Positions 1-5,710 of a stretch of 5,710 nt of DNA are shown in pieces. A program made the translations under genes and the position numbers. A model generated the notes under the pieces. The model worked only from the letters and a program-made list of their open reading frames with translations. It ran no database searches and had not been told where the DNA came from. Source of the stretch: Bacteroidetes bacterium UBA6661 (GTDB lineage Bacteria; Bacteroidota; Bacteroidia; AKYH767-A; OLB10); NCBI GenBank assembly GCA_002455375.1, contig DKKR01000018.1, forward strand, positions 1 through 5,710, written 5' to 3'. Numbering within the stretch: position 1 is the stretch's first letter; every line of letters begins with the position of its first letter.

Positions 1-11
1 CAAACCTTTTG

Positions 12-84
12 AGCGGAAGACGGGGCTCGAACCCGCCACCTATAGCTTGGAAGGCTATCGCTCTACCAAATGAGCTACTTCCGC
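12..84 (-). tRNA. tRNA-Gly (anticodon TCC)
   Basis: Read on the minus strand, this folds as a full cloverleaf. The 7-bp acceptor stem is GCGGAAG/CTTCCGC, the D arm contains TAGCTC and GAGC, and the T arm holds GGTTCGA. The anticodon stem ATAGC/GCTAT encloses loop CTTCCAA, giving anticodon TCC for glycine GGA codons. The discriminator base is T, as in E. coli glyT, and it is followed by CAAAAG, so CCA is not encoded and must be added after transcription. It is the third gene of a same-strand tRNA cluster, 25 bases after the tRNA-Tyr body. Confidence 0.97.
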
Positions 85-109
85 TTGTTTTTTTTACCGG
101 CATCATTGG

Positions 110-192
110 TGGGGAGTGGTGGATTCGAACCACCGAAGTCATAAGACAACAGATTTACAGTCTGTCCCATTTGGCCACTCTGGTAACTCCCC
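110..192 (-). tRNA. tRNA-Tyr (anticodon GTA)
   Basis: On the minus strand the acceptor stem GGGGAGT/ACTCCCC closes a class II tRNA with a long variable arm, as expected for bacterial tRNA-Tyr. The anticodon loop TGTAAAT, between CAGAC and CTG, gives GTA for UAU/UAC. The T loop is TTCGAAT. The discriminator A at 110 is followed directly by CCA (minus strand, 109-107), so this gene encodes its CCA end while its two neighbours do not. It lies between tRNA-Thr and tRNA-Gly and is presumably processed from the same transcript. Confidence 0.97.
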
Positions 193-199
193 GATAATG

Positions 200-235
200 T
201 TCAGTTTTACCTTAGCCAATTGTTGACAAACTGAA
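200..235 (-). repeat. inverted repeat in tRNA-Thr/tRNA-Tyr spacer
   Basis: TTCAGTTT at 200-207 and AAACTGAA at 228-235 are perfect 8-bp inverted copies separated by 20 bases, inside the 61-base spacer between the two tRNA genes. In the polycistronic precursor it could form a small hairpin that separates the tRNAs for processing. An AT-rich 8-bp repeat at this spacing is not rare by chance, so its significance is doubtful. Confidence 0.3.
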
Positions 236-253
236 AATATATAAATAAAAAAG

Positions 254-327
254 AGCCGATGGAGGGATTCGAACCCCCGACCCACTGATTACAAATCAGT
301 AGCTCTGGCCAACTGAGCTACATCGGC
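254..327 (-). tRNA. tRNA-Thr (anticodon TGT)
   Basis: Minus-strand cloverleaf with acceptor stem GCCGATG/CATCGGC, D arm AGCTCAG...GAGCT and T loop TTCGAAT. The anticodon stem ACTGA/TCAGT encloses loop TTTGTAA, giving TGT for threonine ACA codons. The discriminator position is T and the following bases are CTTTTTT, so CCA is not encoded. It is the promoter-proximal gene of the cluster. The order Thr(TGT)-Tyr(GTA)-Gly(TCC) equals E. coli thrU-tyrU-glyT, where tRNA-Thr(GGT) and tufB follow; the same continuation is expected left of the window. Confidence 0.97.
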
Positions 328-425
328 CTCTTAAATATCAATGATTCCCAAACAAATTACTACTTTACCAATCTGCTTCAGAAGTTATTACGCCATTAAT
401 CCACGATGTCAATGAACACACTTTA

Positions 426-440
426 CCCTTCAAAAAAGGG
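426..440 (-). other. small hairpin at start of tRNA operon leader
   Basis: CCCTT (426-430) and AAGGG (436-440) can pair around a 5-base loop. The hairpin begins about 5 bases downstream of the -7 element, so it would form the extreme 5' end of the tRNA precursor. It might protect or mark the leader for processing. The short stem makes this a weak call. Confidence 0.25.
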
Positions 441-444
441 AACG

Positions 445-475
445 CAAAAATAGAAAAGGATTTTTTATTAGCAAA
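445..475 (-). promoter_or_regulatory. Bacteroidota-type promoter of the tRNA operon
   Basis: On the minus strand, TTTG (475-472) is followed after exactly 19 bases by TATTTTTG (452-445). This is a perfect match to the Bacteroidota sigma-ABfr consensus TTTG-N19/21-TAnnTTTG. Transcription would start near 438-440, giving a leader of about 110 bases before tRNA-Thr. Position, orientation and spacing all fit a strong stable-RNA promoter. Confidence 0.75.
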
Positions 476-592
476 TGGTTATTGAAAATATTTTTAATTG
501 TCCTTTAAACAATTCTATCACTTCATTCAACATATTGATAATGCATTAGTTAGCAAAACAATATTTCAGCAATTTTAAAATTTATCACCAAT

Positions 593-655
593 AAAAAAAA
601 CAGCTAAAGGCCTATGTGGTTGTATATTAGTGGCCGGAGGCTGCATTGTAGCTCC
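593..655 (-). terminator. possible rho-independent terminator of purE
   Basis: Starting 24 bases after the purE stop, the minus-strand transcript contains a bulged hairpin (GGAGCT at 655-650 with AG-C-CTCC to 636). It is followed by a weaker imperfect stem, GCTG/CAGC (643-640 and 604-601) with GGCC/GGCC (635-632 and 612-609). This ends directly at a run of eight T residues (600-593). The U tract after structured, GC-richer sequence suggests termination, but the stem touching the U tract is interrupted by a 4x4 internal loop. Confidence 0.35.
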
Positions 656-679
656 CTGTCATCAAAATTTAATTAAAAA

Positions 680-1156
680 TCACAACCCTTCGTTGGACTT
701 GATAACCTTATCTCTTAACGACTGCTTATAGGCTTCAAGTTTTTTGTATATTGCCTTATCGGATGTGGCTAAAATCTGAACGGCAAGTAATCCGGCATTC
801 TGTGCCGCATTCAAGGCAACGGTAGCCACAGGCACTCCATTTGGCATTTGTAAAATAGAAAGAATAGAGTCCCAACCGTCAATACTATTGCTCGATTTTA
901 CAGGAACACCAATTACAGGAAGTGCAGTTAGTGATGCAACCATACCCGGAAGATGGGCTGCTCCCCCCGCCCCGGCAATGATTACCCGGTAATCTTTTTC
1001 ATAGGCTTCTTTGGCAAACTGTACCATCAGCTCCGGTGTGCGATGTGCAGAAACAATCTGAATATGATGTTCTATCTGAAAATCAGAAAGTACCTGTGCC
1101 GCCTGTTGCATGACTTCAAGGTCTGATTTGCTACCCATAATAATTGCTACCTTCAT
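680..1156 (-). CDS. purE: N5-carboxyaminoimidazole ribonucleotide mutase (PurE, class I)
   Basis: A cytoplasmic enzyme of de novo purine synthesis that moves the carboxyl group of N5-CAIR (made by PurK) to give 4-carboxy-AIR. The 158-residue product has the usual length of class I PurE and all its hallmarks. These are GSKSD at 8-12 (phosphate binding), SAHRTP at 36-41 with the catalytic-region histidine 38, GAGGAAHLPGM at 62-72, and PVKSS...GWDSILSILQMPNGVPV at 85-110. The reading frame extends upstream to 1246, but family proteins begin at the MKVAIIMGSKSD segment, so the ATG at 1156 is the start. There is no Shine-Dalgarno sequence, which is normal for Bacteroidota. A good promoter match lies just upstream. 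purK is not in the window and the gene appears monocistronic. Confidence 0.96.
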   Translation of the reverse strand: MKVAIIMGSKSDLEVMQQAAQVLSDFQIEHHIQIVSAHRTPELMVQFAKEAYEKDYRVIIAGAGGAAHLPGMVASLTALPVIGVPVKSSNSIDGWDSILSILQMPNGVPVATVALNAAQNAGLLAVQILATSDKAIYKKLEAYKQSLRDKVIKSNEGL

Positions 1157-1182
1157 AATAAACCGATTGTATTGGAATGCAA

Positions 1183-1214
1183 CAAAATTACCGCATAAAT
1201 CAAAACAGTGCATA
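1183..1214 (-). promoter_or_regulatory. putative purE promoter
   Basis: On the minus strand TAATTTTG (1190-1183) matches the Bacteroidota -7 consensus TAnnTTTG at every fixed position. TATG (1214-1211), one base off the TTTG -33 element, sits 20 bases upstream. The predicted start near 1176-1178 leaves a leader of about 20 bases before the purE ATG. The weak -33 element is the main doubt. Confidence 0.5.
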
Positions 1215-1264
1215 AGTATTTTTATTCTTCTTGTTTTGCAAGGCAACTTATTTCAATTTTGCTG

Positions 1265-1278
1265 CATGTTGCAACATG
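1265..1278. repeat. 14-bp perfect palindrome over the MFS start codon
   Basis: CATGTTGCAACATG equals its own reverse complement, and the ATG at 1266-1268 of the MFS gene is part of it. It could be a dimeric repressor operator (TetR- or MarR-type sites have this form) or chance. No regulator gene is in the window. Confidence 0.4.
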
Positions 1279-2474
1279 TTAAATCACTTTTTTCAGGCGC
1301 CTACAGTGGCATTTCGCGTGATGTGTGGTTACTTTCTGCTGTGATGCTGATTAACAGAAGCGGCACTATGGTAATCTTTTTCCTATCGGTGTATCTGACA
1401 GAAAAATTAGGCTTCTCCGTGCAACAAACCGGTGTGGTGATGGCTTGCTTTGGTGCAGGAAGTTTTACCGGTGCTTTTACCGGAGGTAAACTAACTGATA
1501 TTATTGGTTACCGTCCTGTGATGCTGATTAGTTTATTTACAGGTGGTACGCTGTTTATGCTCATACCTTTTATTCACTCCTATTTATATCTATGTGTTTC
1601 ATTCTTTTTCCTTAGTATTTTTAGTGAATCATACCGTCCGGCTAACATGACAGCCATTGCCTTTTACAGCAAGCCCGGAAATTACACACGCTCTATTTCA
1701 ATCAACCGTCTTGCAATAAATCTTGGCTTCTCTGTCGGACCTGTGCTTGGCGGCTTCTTAGCTTCTATAAGCTATGATTACTTATTTTACACCAACGGAT
1801 GTTTTTGTATTGCAGCGGCAACATTTACACTGTTTATGTTGCACAATAAAAAAGTGCATCATGTACACGGGCAAAGCCAAAAGCAACAAATTGCTTCTCC
1901 TTACAAGGACAAGATTTATCTTTATTTTATTGTTGCAGTTTTTCTTTATGCACTTTGTTTCTTTCAGTTTTTTATAACCATGCCTTTGTTTTATAAGGAC
2001 ATTCATCACCTGAGCGAAAGACAAATAGGTTTACTGATGATGTTTAATGGATTAATAGTTGCAGTTGTAGAAATGATTTTGGTTTACAGACTTGAGAAAC
2101 GATGGAACGTTTACCGTACCATTTCTATTGGCGGACTATTACTTGCTGCTACCTACTTATGTCTTCCCTTTATTGGTGGTTTTGCAGCATTCACATTAAT
2201 TATAGTATTGGTATCATTTTCAGAAATGCTGGCTATGCCATTCATGAATTCTTTTATGAATCTAAAAAGCTCTATTGCCAGTCGCGGACAATATGCAGCA
2301 TTGTATTCTATGGCATGGAGTTCGGCACAAACAGCCTTACCTATTCTTGCCACACAAACTATTGCCAACTTCGGCTACAACACGCTTTGGATGTTATTGG
2401 CATTTATTCTCATCATCATGACCTATATTATCAGAGTTGTTTCTCAAAAAATGAGAGCTGCTGCTGCAAACTAA
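1266..2474 (+). CDS. MFS transporter, DHA1/drug-efflux-like
   Basis: Inner-membrane major facilitator superfamily carrier of 402 residues, the usual length for a 12-helix single-domain member. Hydrophobic segments span the protein with a hydrophilic, His/Gln/Lys-rich central loop at about 194-215, between the two six-helix halves. Motif A of the helix 2-3 loop is clear: GGKLTDIIGYRP at 73-84. The helix-5 antiporter motif C is seen as GFSVGPVLGG at 154-163. Motif C is typical of H+-coupled efflux pumps, so export is more likely than uptake; the substrate cannot be told. The frame stays open upstream to 1110, but that part overlaps purE and is not hydrophobic in the expected pattern, so the ATG at 1266 is chosen. 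No Shine-Dalgarno sequence is present. No convincing promoter was found; the best is a poor GTG-N20-TTGTTTTG ending at 1238. It diverges from purE and its stop overlaps that of the next gene. Confidence 0.88.
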   Translation: MLQHVKSLFSGAYSGISRDVWLLSAVMLINRSGTMVIFFLSVYLTEKLGFSVQQTGVVMACFGAGSFTGAFTGGKLTDIIGYRPVMLISLFTGGTLFMLIPFIHSYLYLCVSFFFLSIFSESYRPANMTAIAFYSKPGNYTRSISINRLAINLGFSVGPVLGGFLASISYDYLFYTNGCFCIAAATFTLFMLHNKKVHHVHGQSQKQQIASPYKDKIYLYFIVAVFLYALCFFQFFITMPLFYKDIHHLSERQIGLLMMFNGLIVAVVEMILVYRLEKRWNVYRTISIGGLLLAATYLCLPFIGGFAAFTLIIVLVSFSEMLAMPFMNSFMNLKSSIASRGQYAALYSMAWSSAQTALPILATQTIANFGYNTLWMLLAFILIIMTYIIRVVSQKMRAAAAN

Positions 2475-3130
2475 TCTAATGCCCTGTTCAGGAAATGCAG
2501 GAGTGGCATCAATGCTTTATAAACTTTACCAATTTCTTTTACTCCCTTATCTGAAGTGATTAATGAGTCTGCCAATGGCATGGAGGCAATGTAGCTGGTA
2601 TATTTAAGCAACGCTATTTCCGGATGGTCTTTTGGATAGTCTTTAGGTGCTTTTTTAAGCGCTATATCTTCCAATGTACCAAAATACTTTTTAAAGTTTT
2701 TGTTATTCAAAATAGTTTTAAACTCATCGGTATTGTAATCTATTTCCTGTCTGATTTTTCGTAAAGTTTCCTTATCGGGCATCCACCGTCCTCCGGCAAA
2801 AAAAGACTTGTTGCCCGGCTGAATATGCAGATAAGCACCTGCTGTTTCTTTTTTTTTGCCTCCTTCATTGATAGCTGCACCAAGATTTGTTTTGTAAGGT
2901 GTTTTATCGGGCGAAAAACGAATATCACGATATATTCTGAAAACACAGTCTTTGGGTTCAAGCCCTTTGAGCGAAGCATCGTACTTCGTCAATTCCGAGA
3001 GCGTTTGTTTCAGGTAATTATTAAAATCTTCTTTTGCGCGCTCGTATTTATTATGGTTTGCCGCAAACCATTCGCGGTTGTTATTAACGGCAAGTGCCCT
3101 TAAGAATGAAAGCGTCTGTTTACTTATCAT
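2471..3130 (-). CDS. DUF2461 family protein (TIGR02453-like)
   Basis: A 219-residue protein of unknown biochemical function, recognised as DUF2461, a cytoplasmic family of about 210-230 residues widespread in bacteria. Family signatures are NNREWF at 17-22, RIYRDIRFSPDKTPYKT at 65-81, the GAYLHIQPG strand at 98-106, and AGGRWMP at 112-118. A conserved-looking C-terminal tail ends near PLLHFLNRALD. There is no signal peptide or membrane segment. A GTG at 3142 would add four residues, but the ATG at 3130 gives the family-typical MISKQTLSFL start and is preferred. It lies 28 bases downstream of the T9SS protein gene on the same strand and may share its transcript. Its stop (TAG) overlaps the stop of the convergent MFS gene by 4 bases. 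A 13-bp inverted repeat brackets the start codon. Confidence 0.9.
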   Translation of the reverse strand: MISKQTLSFLRALAVNNNREWFAANHNKYERAKEDFNNYLKQTLSELTKYDASLKGLEPKDCVFRIYRDIRFSPDKTPYKTNLGAAINEGGKKKETAGAYLHIQPGNKSFFAGGRWMPDKETLRKIRQEIDYNTDEFKTILNNKNFKKYFGTLEDIALKKAPKDYPKDHPEIALLKYTSYIASMPLADSLITSDKGVKEIGKVYKALMPLLHFLNRALD

Positions 3131-3144
3131 ACTTAAGGGCACTT
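3092..3144 (-). repeat. 13-bp perfect inverted repeat flanking the DUF2461 start
   Basis: AAGTGCCCTTAAG at 3092-3104 and CTTAAGGGCACTT at 3132-3144 are exact inverted copies separated by 27 bases. In the minus-strand transcript the first arm ends one base before the ATG of the DUF2461 gene, so the start codon lies at the entrance of the loop and the second arm is coding (codons 9-13). No U tract follows, so this is not an intrinsic terminator. It may be a translation-controlling hairpin or a two-half-site operator. Confidence 0.6.
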
Positions 3145-3158
3145 TGTCTTTTAAAAAA

Positions 3159-5710
3159 TTATTTCTCTACAATAAATTTACCGTTTCCTAATGAAGCGCC
3201 TTCTACTTTTAAATCAAAATGATACAATCCATTAATTAAAGTGTTTACAGGCAGGATAAATATATTGGTTCCTGTGCCTTTAAGTTCTGCAACTTTTTTC
3301 TGAATCAATGCACGTCCTGTAAAGTCATAAACATACAATACTGCATTTTCGAGATTCTGATTTCTGTCAACACTGAATACTACATATTCGTTGGCAGGAA
3401 CAGGATAAACACTAATCGGTGTGGCAGGTAAACTTAAGTTTACAGCTACTTTTTCGAACGTCTCGGACTTGCCGTTAAAATCGGTCTGTTTCAATCTGTA
3501 GAACGAAACTCCGCGATAAGGCTTGGTATCTATAAATTTATAGTCGTGTTGCTGTGTTGAATTACCTGCACCTTTTACAGTTCCCACTTTTTCGAAATTA
3601 CGGCCATCGCTGCTGCGTTCAACAGTAAAGAAGTCGTTATTGAGTTCTGTAGCTGTTGTCCAGTTACAAACCACTTCCTGATCTTTATAAGGCTTAGCTT
3701 CAAACGAAAGCAACTCCACAGGCAGTGGTTGCAATTCTCTCACAACAGCCCATGTATTGCTATAAGTGGCTGCCGGAATGGATACTGATGTTGTTGTAGG
3801 ATTTGTTTGACCGATAATGAACGGATAGCCCCAGTTAGTACTTGGGTTATACACCTGTGCACGATAAGGAGATGAACCTGCTGCTGCATTTTCTGACGAT
3901 ACCCAGTTAAGCGTTAAGTCGCGACTCGTTACTGTACCTGCATCATTAATCTGCCAGAAACGGTCAACCATATAAGGACTGTTGTCTGTAAATGGTGGAG
4001 CAAACCAGGTGTTCATATAAATATCTGAAACGCCTGTCGGTATTGGTGTATTTGCCGGTATTGTTGAATAAGTTGTCATGGTAACATCTGCATCACCATT
4101 GTTCACTTTATAGTCAACAGGAATATAAACTCCTGCCGAGTTGGCAAACGGGAATGTAAAAGTTGTTGGATAAGCTGCAGGTGTTCCAATCTTCCATCTG
4201 AAATTACCATAGTTTGGCGGACTGGATTCTGCTATCAATACGCCTGTGTTTCTTGTCAATGCTGCGGTGGAACCGGTGTTACTCATCAGGCTTAATGAGC
4301 GGATAACAGTTGGACTTCCATTAAGCTGCAGTCTGCCTTGTGTTAAGTGCAGTGTGTCTGTAACCGTAACATCTTTATAAAGCCTAACAGGATTTGCCGG
4401 TGCAGGTTTATTGATGGTCATTGCCATGAATGTAGTATTATTGGCACCATCAATATTTTGTGGATTCATACCATTAAAAGTAAAATCGCTTTGACCAGCA
4501 GTGAAGGTACCGGAGTTGTTCCAGTGACCACCTACATAAGCCATGAAGGTGGTGTATTTACGTTTGTATTTAAATGTAAGATTGGGGCGTTGTGTTGTAG
4601 TACAGTTACCATCATTTGAATTTGGACTCAATGCACCGTTAACGTTAAACCTTACTTGTGTTGCCGCAGTCATTGCACCAATAGTTGGTGTTGAAATGGT
4701 TATGGTAGAACCTGCAATTCCTGTAATCGTAGTGCCGGGTGCAAATATACCTGCAGGCACTGTGGATACTGCAAGTCCAACAGACAGGTGTGGCAAACTT
4801 CCCTGCAGAGATGCACCAAGATTAAAAGTGGTGACTCCTGCAGCATTTGCTGTTCCAAAGAAGCGTATGGTTGGTGTAAAATCGCATGCAGCATTTGGAA
4901 CAGGAGCAATTGCATATAGTTGCAAATAACGTCTGACGCCTGTTGTGTTAGTGTACCAGGTTTGCTGACCACCACCAATGGCATGATCATAACAAATATC
5001 AATAACCAATGAATAAGCAAGGTTAACAGGTATGGGTGTTGATAATCCAAACTTATACTGACCTGCTGAAGGGATACCAAGTGAAGGGGTGGTGTAAACC
5101 AAATTAGGTGTTGTACCAACAGCAAACGGTGCCAAAGCATTGTTTGCGGCAGTCCCACCATAAGAGAAAATTGCAGTGGTATAATACCATCGGATACTGA
5201 AATTGGTATAGGGGTTGTTAGGTGCTGTAAAATTTGATACCAACAGAAAGATAGAATCAATTTCATCACCGGTAATCATTCCATAAGAGCTCAATTCGGG
5301 ACCTGTATAAACTATCTGGCAGCGTTGTTTTAATGCAGCAGCATTTAAAGGGTAATAAGGCGGAATGGTGGGATATACGTTACCCACAGATATACGTGCT
5401 GTGTCTGTAAATTGCGAATTAACTTTTAAAGTTGATGCCGGGTCATTGATAATTAATGAATCTGCAACAGTAAGGCGGCCGGTTTTATAAACATTAACAG
5501 TTACTGTATCAGTACCCTGAATTCTTAGTTTTTTTGCTGTTGCAAAGGTGCCCTCTTTAATTACCGGACGGTTCGGGCTGCTACCGGGAATAAGTGCATT
5601 ATCAGTTATTAATGGTGGATTTGCAGGACACCAGTTTACGGGGTTGTTCCAGTCATTATCAAACCCGCCAAGCCACAATTTACCATAGCCCAAACCCGGC
5701 CATGAATTAC
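3159..5710 (-). CDS. T9SS-secreted mosaic surface protein, 5' end cut by window edge
   Basis: The C-terminal 849 residues of a large extracellular protein. The frame is still open at the right edge, so the start and signal peptide are missing; the TTG at 5693 is an internal leucine codon. Numbering from the first complete codon, modules are as follows. Residues 12-26 carry the WxGxxDxDWNNPxNW motif common in Bacteroidota surface proteins. About 120-280 is a beta-rich domain starting RCQIVYTGPELSSYG. About 285-355 is a Gly/Thr/Ile-rich segment that looks inserted. From 393 there is a GHWNNSGTF...FNG module, and about 500-655 a further beta module (FTFPF...GVYIPVDY). Residues 662-762 form an FN3-like domain starting LPVELLSFEA with WTTATELNN and FYRLKQTDFNG. 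From 765 to the end lies the type A T9SS sorting domain (YPVPANEY, VYDFTGR, GLYHFDL, GKFIVEK). The last domain directs export through the Por machinery and is normally removed on attachment to the surface. No catalytic motif is visible, so an adhesin or structural role is likeliest. DUF2461 follows after 28 bases. Confidence 0.88.
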   Translation of the reverse strand, partial: NSWPGLGYGKLWLGGFDNDWNNPVNWCPANPPLITDNALIPGSSPNRPVIKEGTFATAKKLRIQGTDTVTVNVYKTGRLTVADSLIINDPASTLKVNSQFTDTARISVGNVYPTIPPYYPLNAAALKQRCQIVYTGPELSSYGMITGDEIDSIFLLVSNFTAPNNPYTNFSIRWYYTTAIFSYGGTAANNALAPFAVGTTPNLVYTTPSLGIPSAGQYKFGLSTPIPVNLAYSLVIDICYDHAIGGGQQTWYTNTTGVRRYLQLYAIAPVPNAACDFTPTIRFFGTANAAGVTTFNLGASLQGSLPHLSVGLAVSTVPAGIFAPGTTITGIAGSTITISTPTIGAMTAATQVRFNVNGALSPNSNDGNCTTTQRPNLTFKYKRKYTTFMAYVGGHWNNSGTFTAGQSDFTFNGMNPQNIDGANNTTFMAMTINKPAPANPVRLYKDVTVTDTLHLTQGRLQLNGSPTVIRSLSLMSNTGSTAALTRNTGVLIAESSPPNYGNFRWKIGTPAAYPTTFTFPFANSAGVYIPVDYKVNNGDADVTMTTYSTIPANTPIPTGVSDIYMNTWFAPPFTDNSPYMVDRFWQINDAGTVTSRDLTLNWVSSENAAAGSSPYRAQVYNPSTNWGYPFIIGQTNPTTTSVSIPAATYSNTWAVVRELQPLPVELLSFEAKPYKDQEVVCNWTTATELNNDFFTVERSSDGRNFEKVGTVKGAGNSTQQHDYKFIDTKPYRGVSFYRLKQTDFNGKSETFEKVAVNLSLPATPISVYPVPANEYVVFSVDRNQNLENAVLYVYDFTGRALIQKKVAELKGTGTNIFILPVNTLINGLYHFDLKVEGASLGNGKFIVEK
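3162..3416 (-). other. T9SS type A C-terminal sorting domain (TIGR04183-like)
   Basis: The last 85 residues of the surface protein show the standard pattern of this domain: VYPVPANEY (the YPNP-like opening), VYVYDFTGR-type strand, LPVNTLINGLYHFDL, and the closing GNGKFIVEK. The domain is the export signal for the Bacteroidota type IX secretion system. It is complete and ends at the stop codon, as required for function. Confidence 0.9.
3417..3725 (-). other. FN3-like domain preceding the T9SS sorting signal
   Basis: About 103 residues starting LPVELLSFEAK, followed by the NWTTATELNNDFFTVERS and GVSFYRLKQTDFNGK strands. This beta-sandwich unit very often sits directly before the T9SS domain in Bacteroidota surface proteins. 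It is probably a spacer or stalk rather than an enzyme. Confidence 0.75.

Larger units (their letters stand above)
328..679. other. AT-rich intergenic region, tRNA cluster to purE
   Basis: A non-coding stretch of about 350 bases between the 5' end of the tRNA cluster and the 3' end of purE. It holds the tRNA operon promoter and its leader (roughly 328-475), a featureless AT-rich part (about 476-592), and a GC-richer structured patch at 593-655 that may terminate purE. I see no open reading frame with protein-like composition and no further RNA gene. Confidence 0.7.

Noticed and set aside
9..197. 62-codon plus-strand open frame over the first tRNAs
   Set aside because: It lies entirely on the antisense of two well-formed tRNA genes and the peptide is simply their complement translated.
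1231..1238. TTGTTTTG as a -7 promoter element for the MFS gene
   Set aside because: It lacks the conserved TA and the -33 position reads only GTG; too weak to list as a feature.
1157..1246. 30-residue N-terminal extension of PurE
   Set aside because: Class I PurE starts at the MKVAIIMGSKSD segment; the putative promoter sits inside the extension.
1110..1265. N-terminal extension of the MFS protein
   Set aside because: It overlaps the 5' part of purE on the other strand, and the family length and first helix fit a start at 1266.
2740..3103. Short open frames on both strands within the DUF2461 gene
   Set aside because: Out-of-frame or antisense to a gene with clear family motifs; compositions are not protein-like.
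4543..4929. 128-codon plus-strand frame antisense to the surface protein
   Set aside because: A Val/Ala/Pro-rich antisense artefact of the Thr/Gly/Asn-rich coding strand, with no recognisable motif.
4700..5269. 189-codon minus-strand frame inside the surface protein gene
   Set aside because: It is a Leu/Gln/His-rich shadow in another frame of the T9SS protein, whose own frame has clear domain motifs.
5691..5693. TTG as start codon of the surface protein
   Set aside because: The frame continues open to the window edge and no signal peptide follows; a T9SS cargo needs one further upstream.

Overview
The window looks like a chromosomal segment of a free-living Bacteroidota, probably Chitinophagales/Sphingobacteriales-like. 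Four things point there. A large surface protein ends in a type IX secretion (T9SS) sorting domain, which is confined to this phylum. Two upstream regions carry the Bacteroidota promoter pattern TTG-N19/20-TAnnTTTG. Start codons lack Shine-Dalgarno sequences. The DNA is AT-rich.

Layout, left to right. (1) Three tRNA genes on the minus strand, Thr(TGT), Tyr(GTA) and Gly(TCC) in transcription order, with a strong promoter match at 445-475. This is the start of the conserved tRNA-tuf operon, whose remainder would lie beyond the left edge. (2) An AT-rich non-coding stretch of about 350 bases holding that promoter and a possible purE terminator. (3) purE on the minus strand, class I N5-CAIR mutase of purine biosynthesis. 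(4) Divergent from purE across a 109-base gap, an MFS exporter gene on the plus strand. (5) On the minus strand, converging on the MFS gene with a 4-base stop-codon overlap, a DUF2461-family gene. (6) Immediately upstream of it on the same strand, the C-terminal 849 residues of a mosaic T9SS-secreted surface protein whose 5' end is cut by the right edge.

The genes do not form an obvious single pathway. tRNA supply and purine synthesis are housekeeping; the MFS gene and the secreted protein are envelope functions. The surface protein and the DUF2461 gene may be co-transcribed, with 28 bases between them.

I found no mobile element, CRISPR array, phage gene or clear new system. The most unusual non-coding signals are two start-codon inverted repeats: a 13-bp perfect repeat flanking the DUF2461 start and a 14-bp palindrome over the MFS start codon. 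The most unusual protein feature is an apparent foreign segment inside the surface protein.
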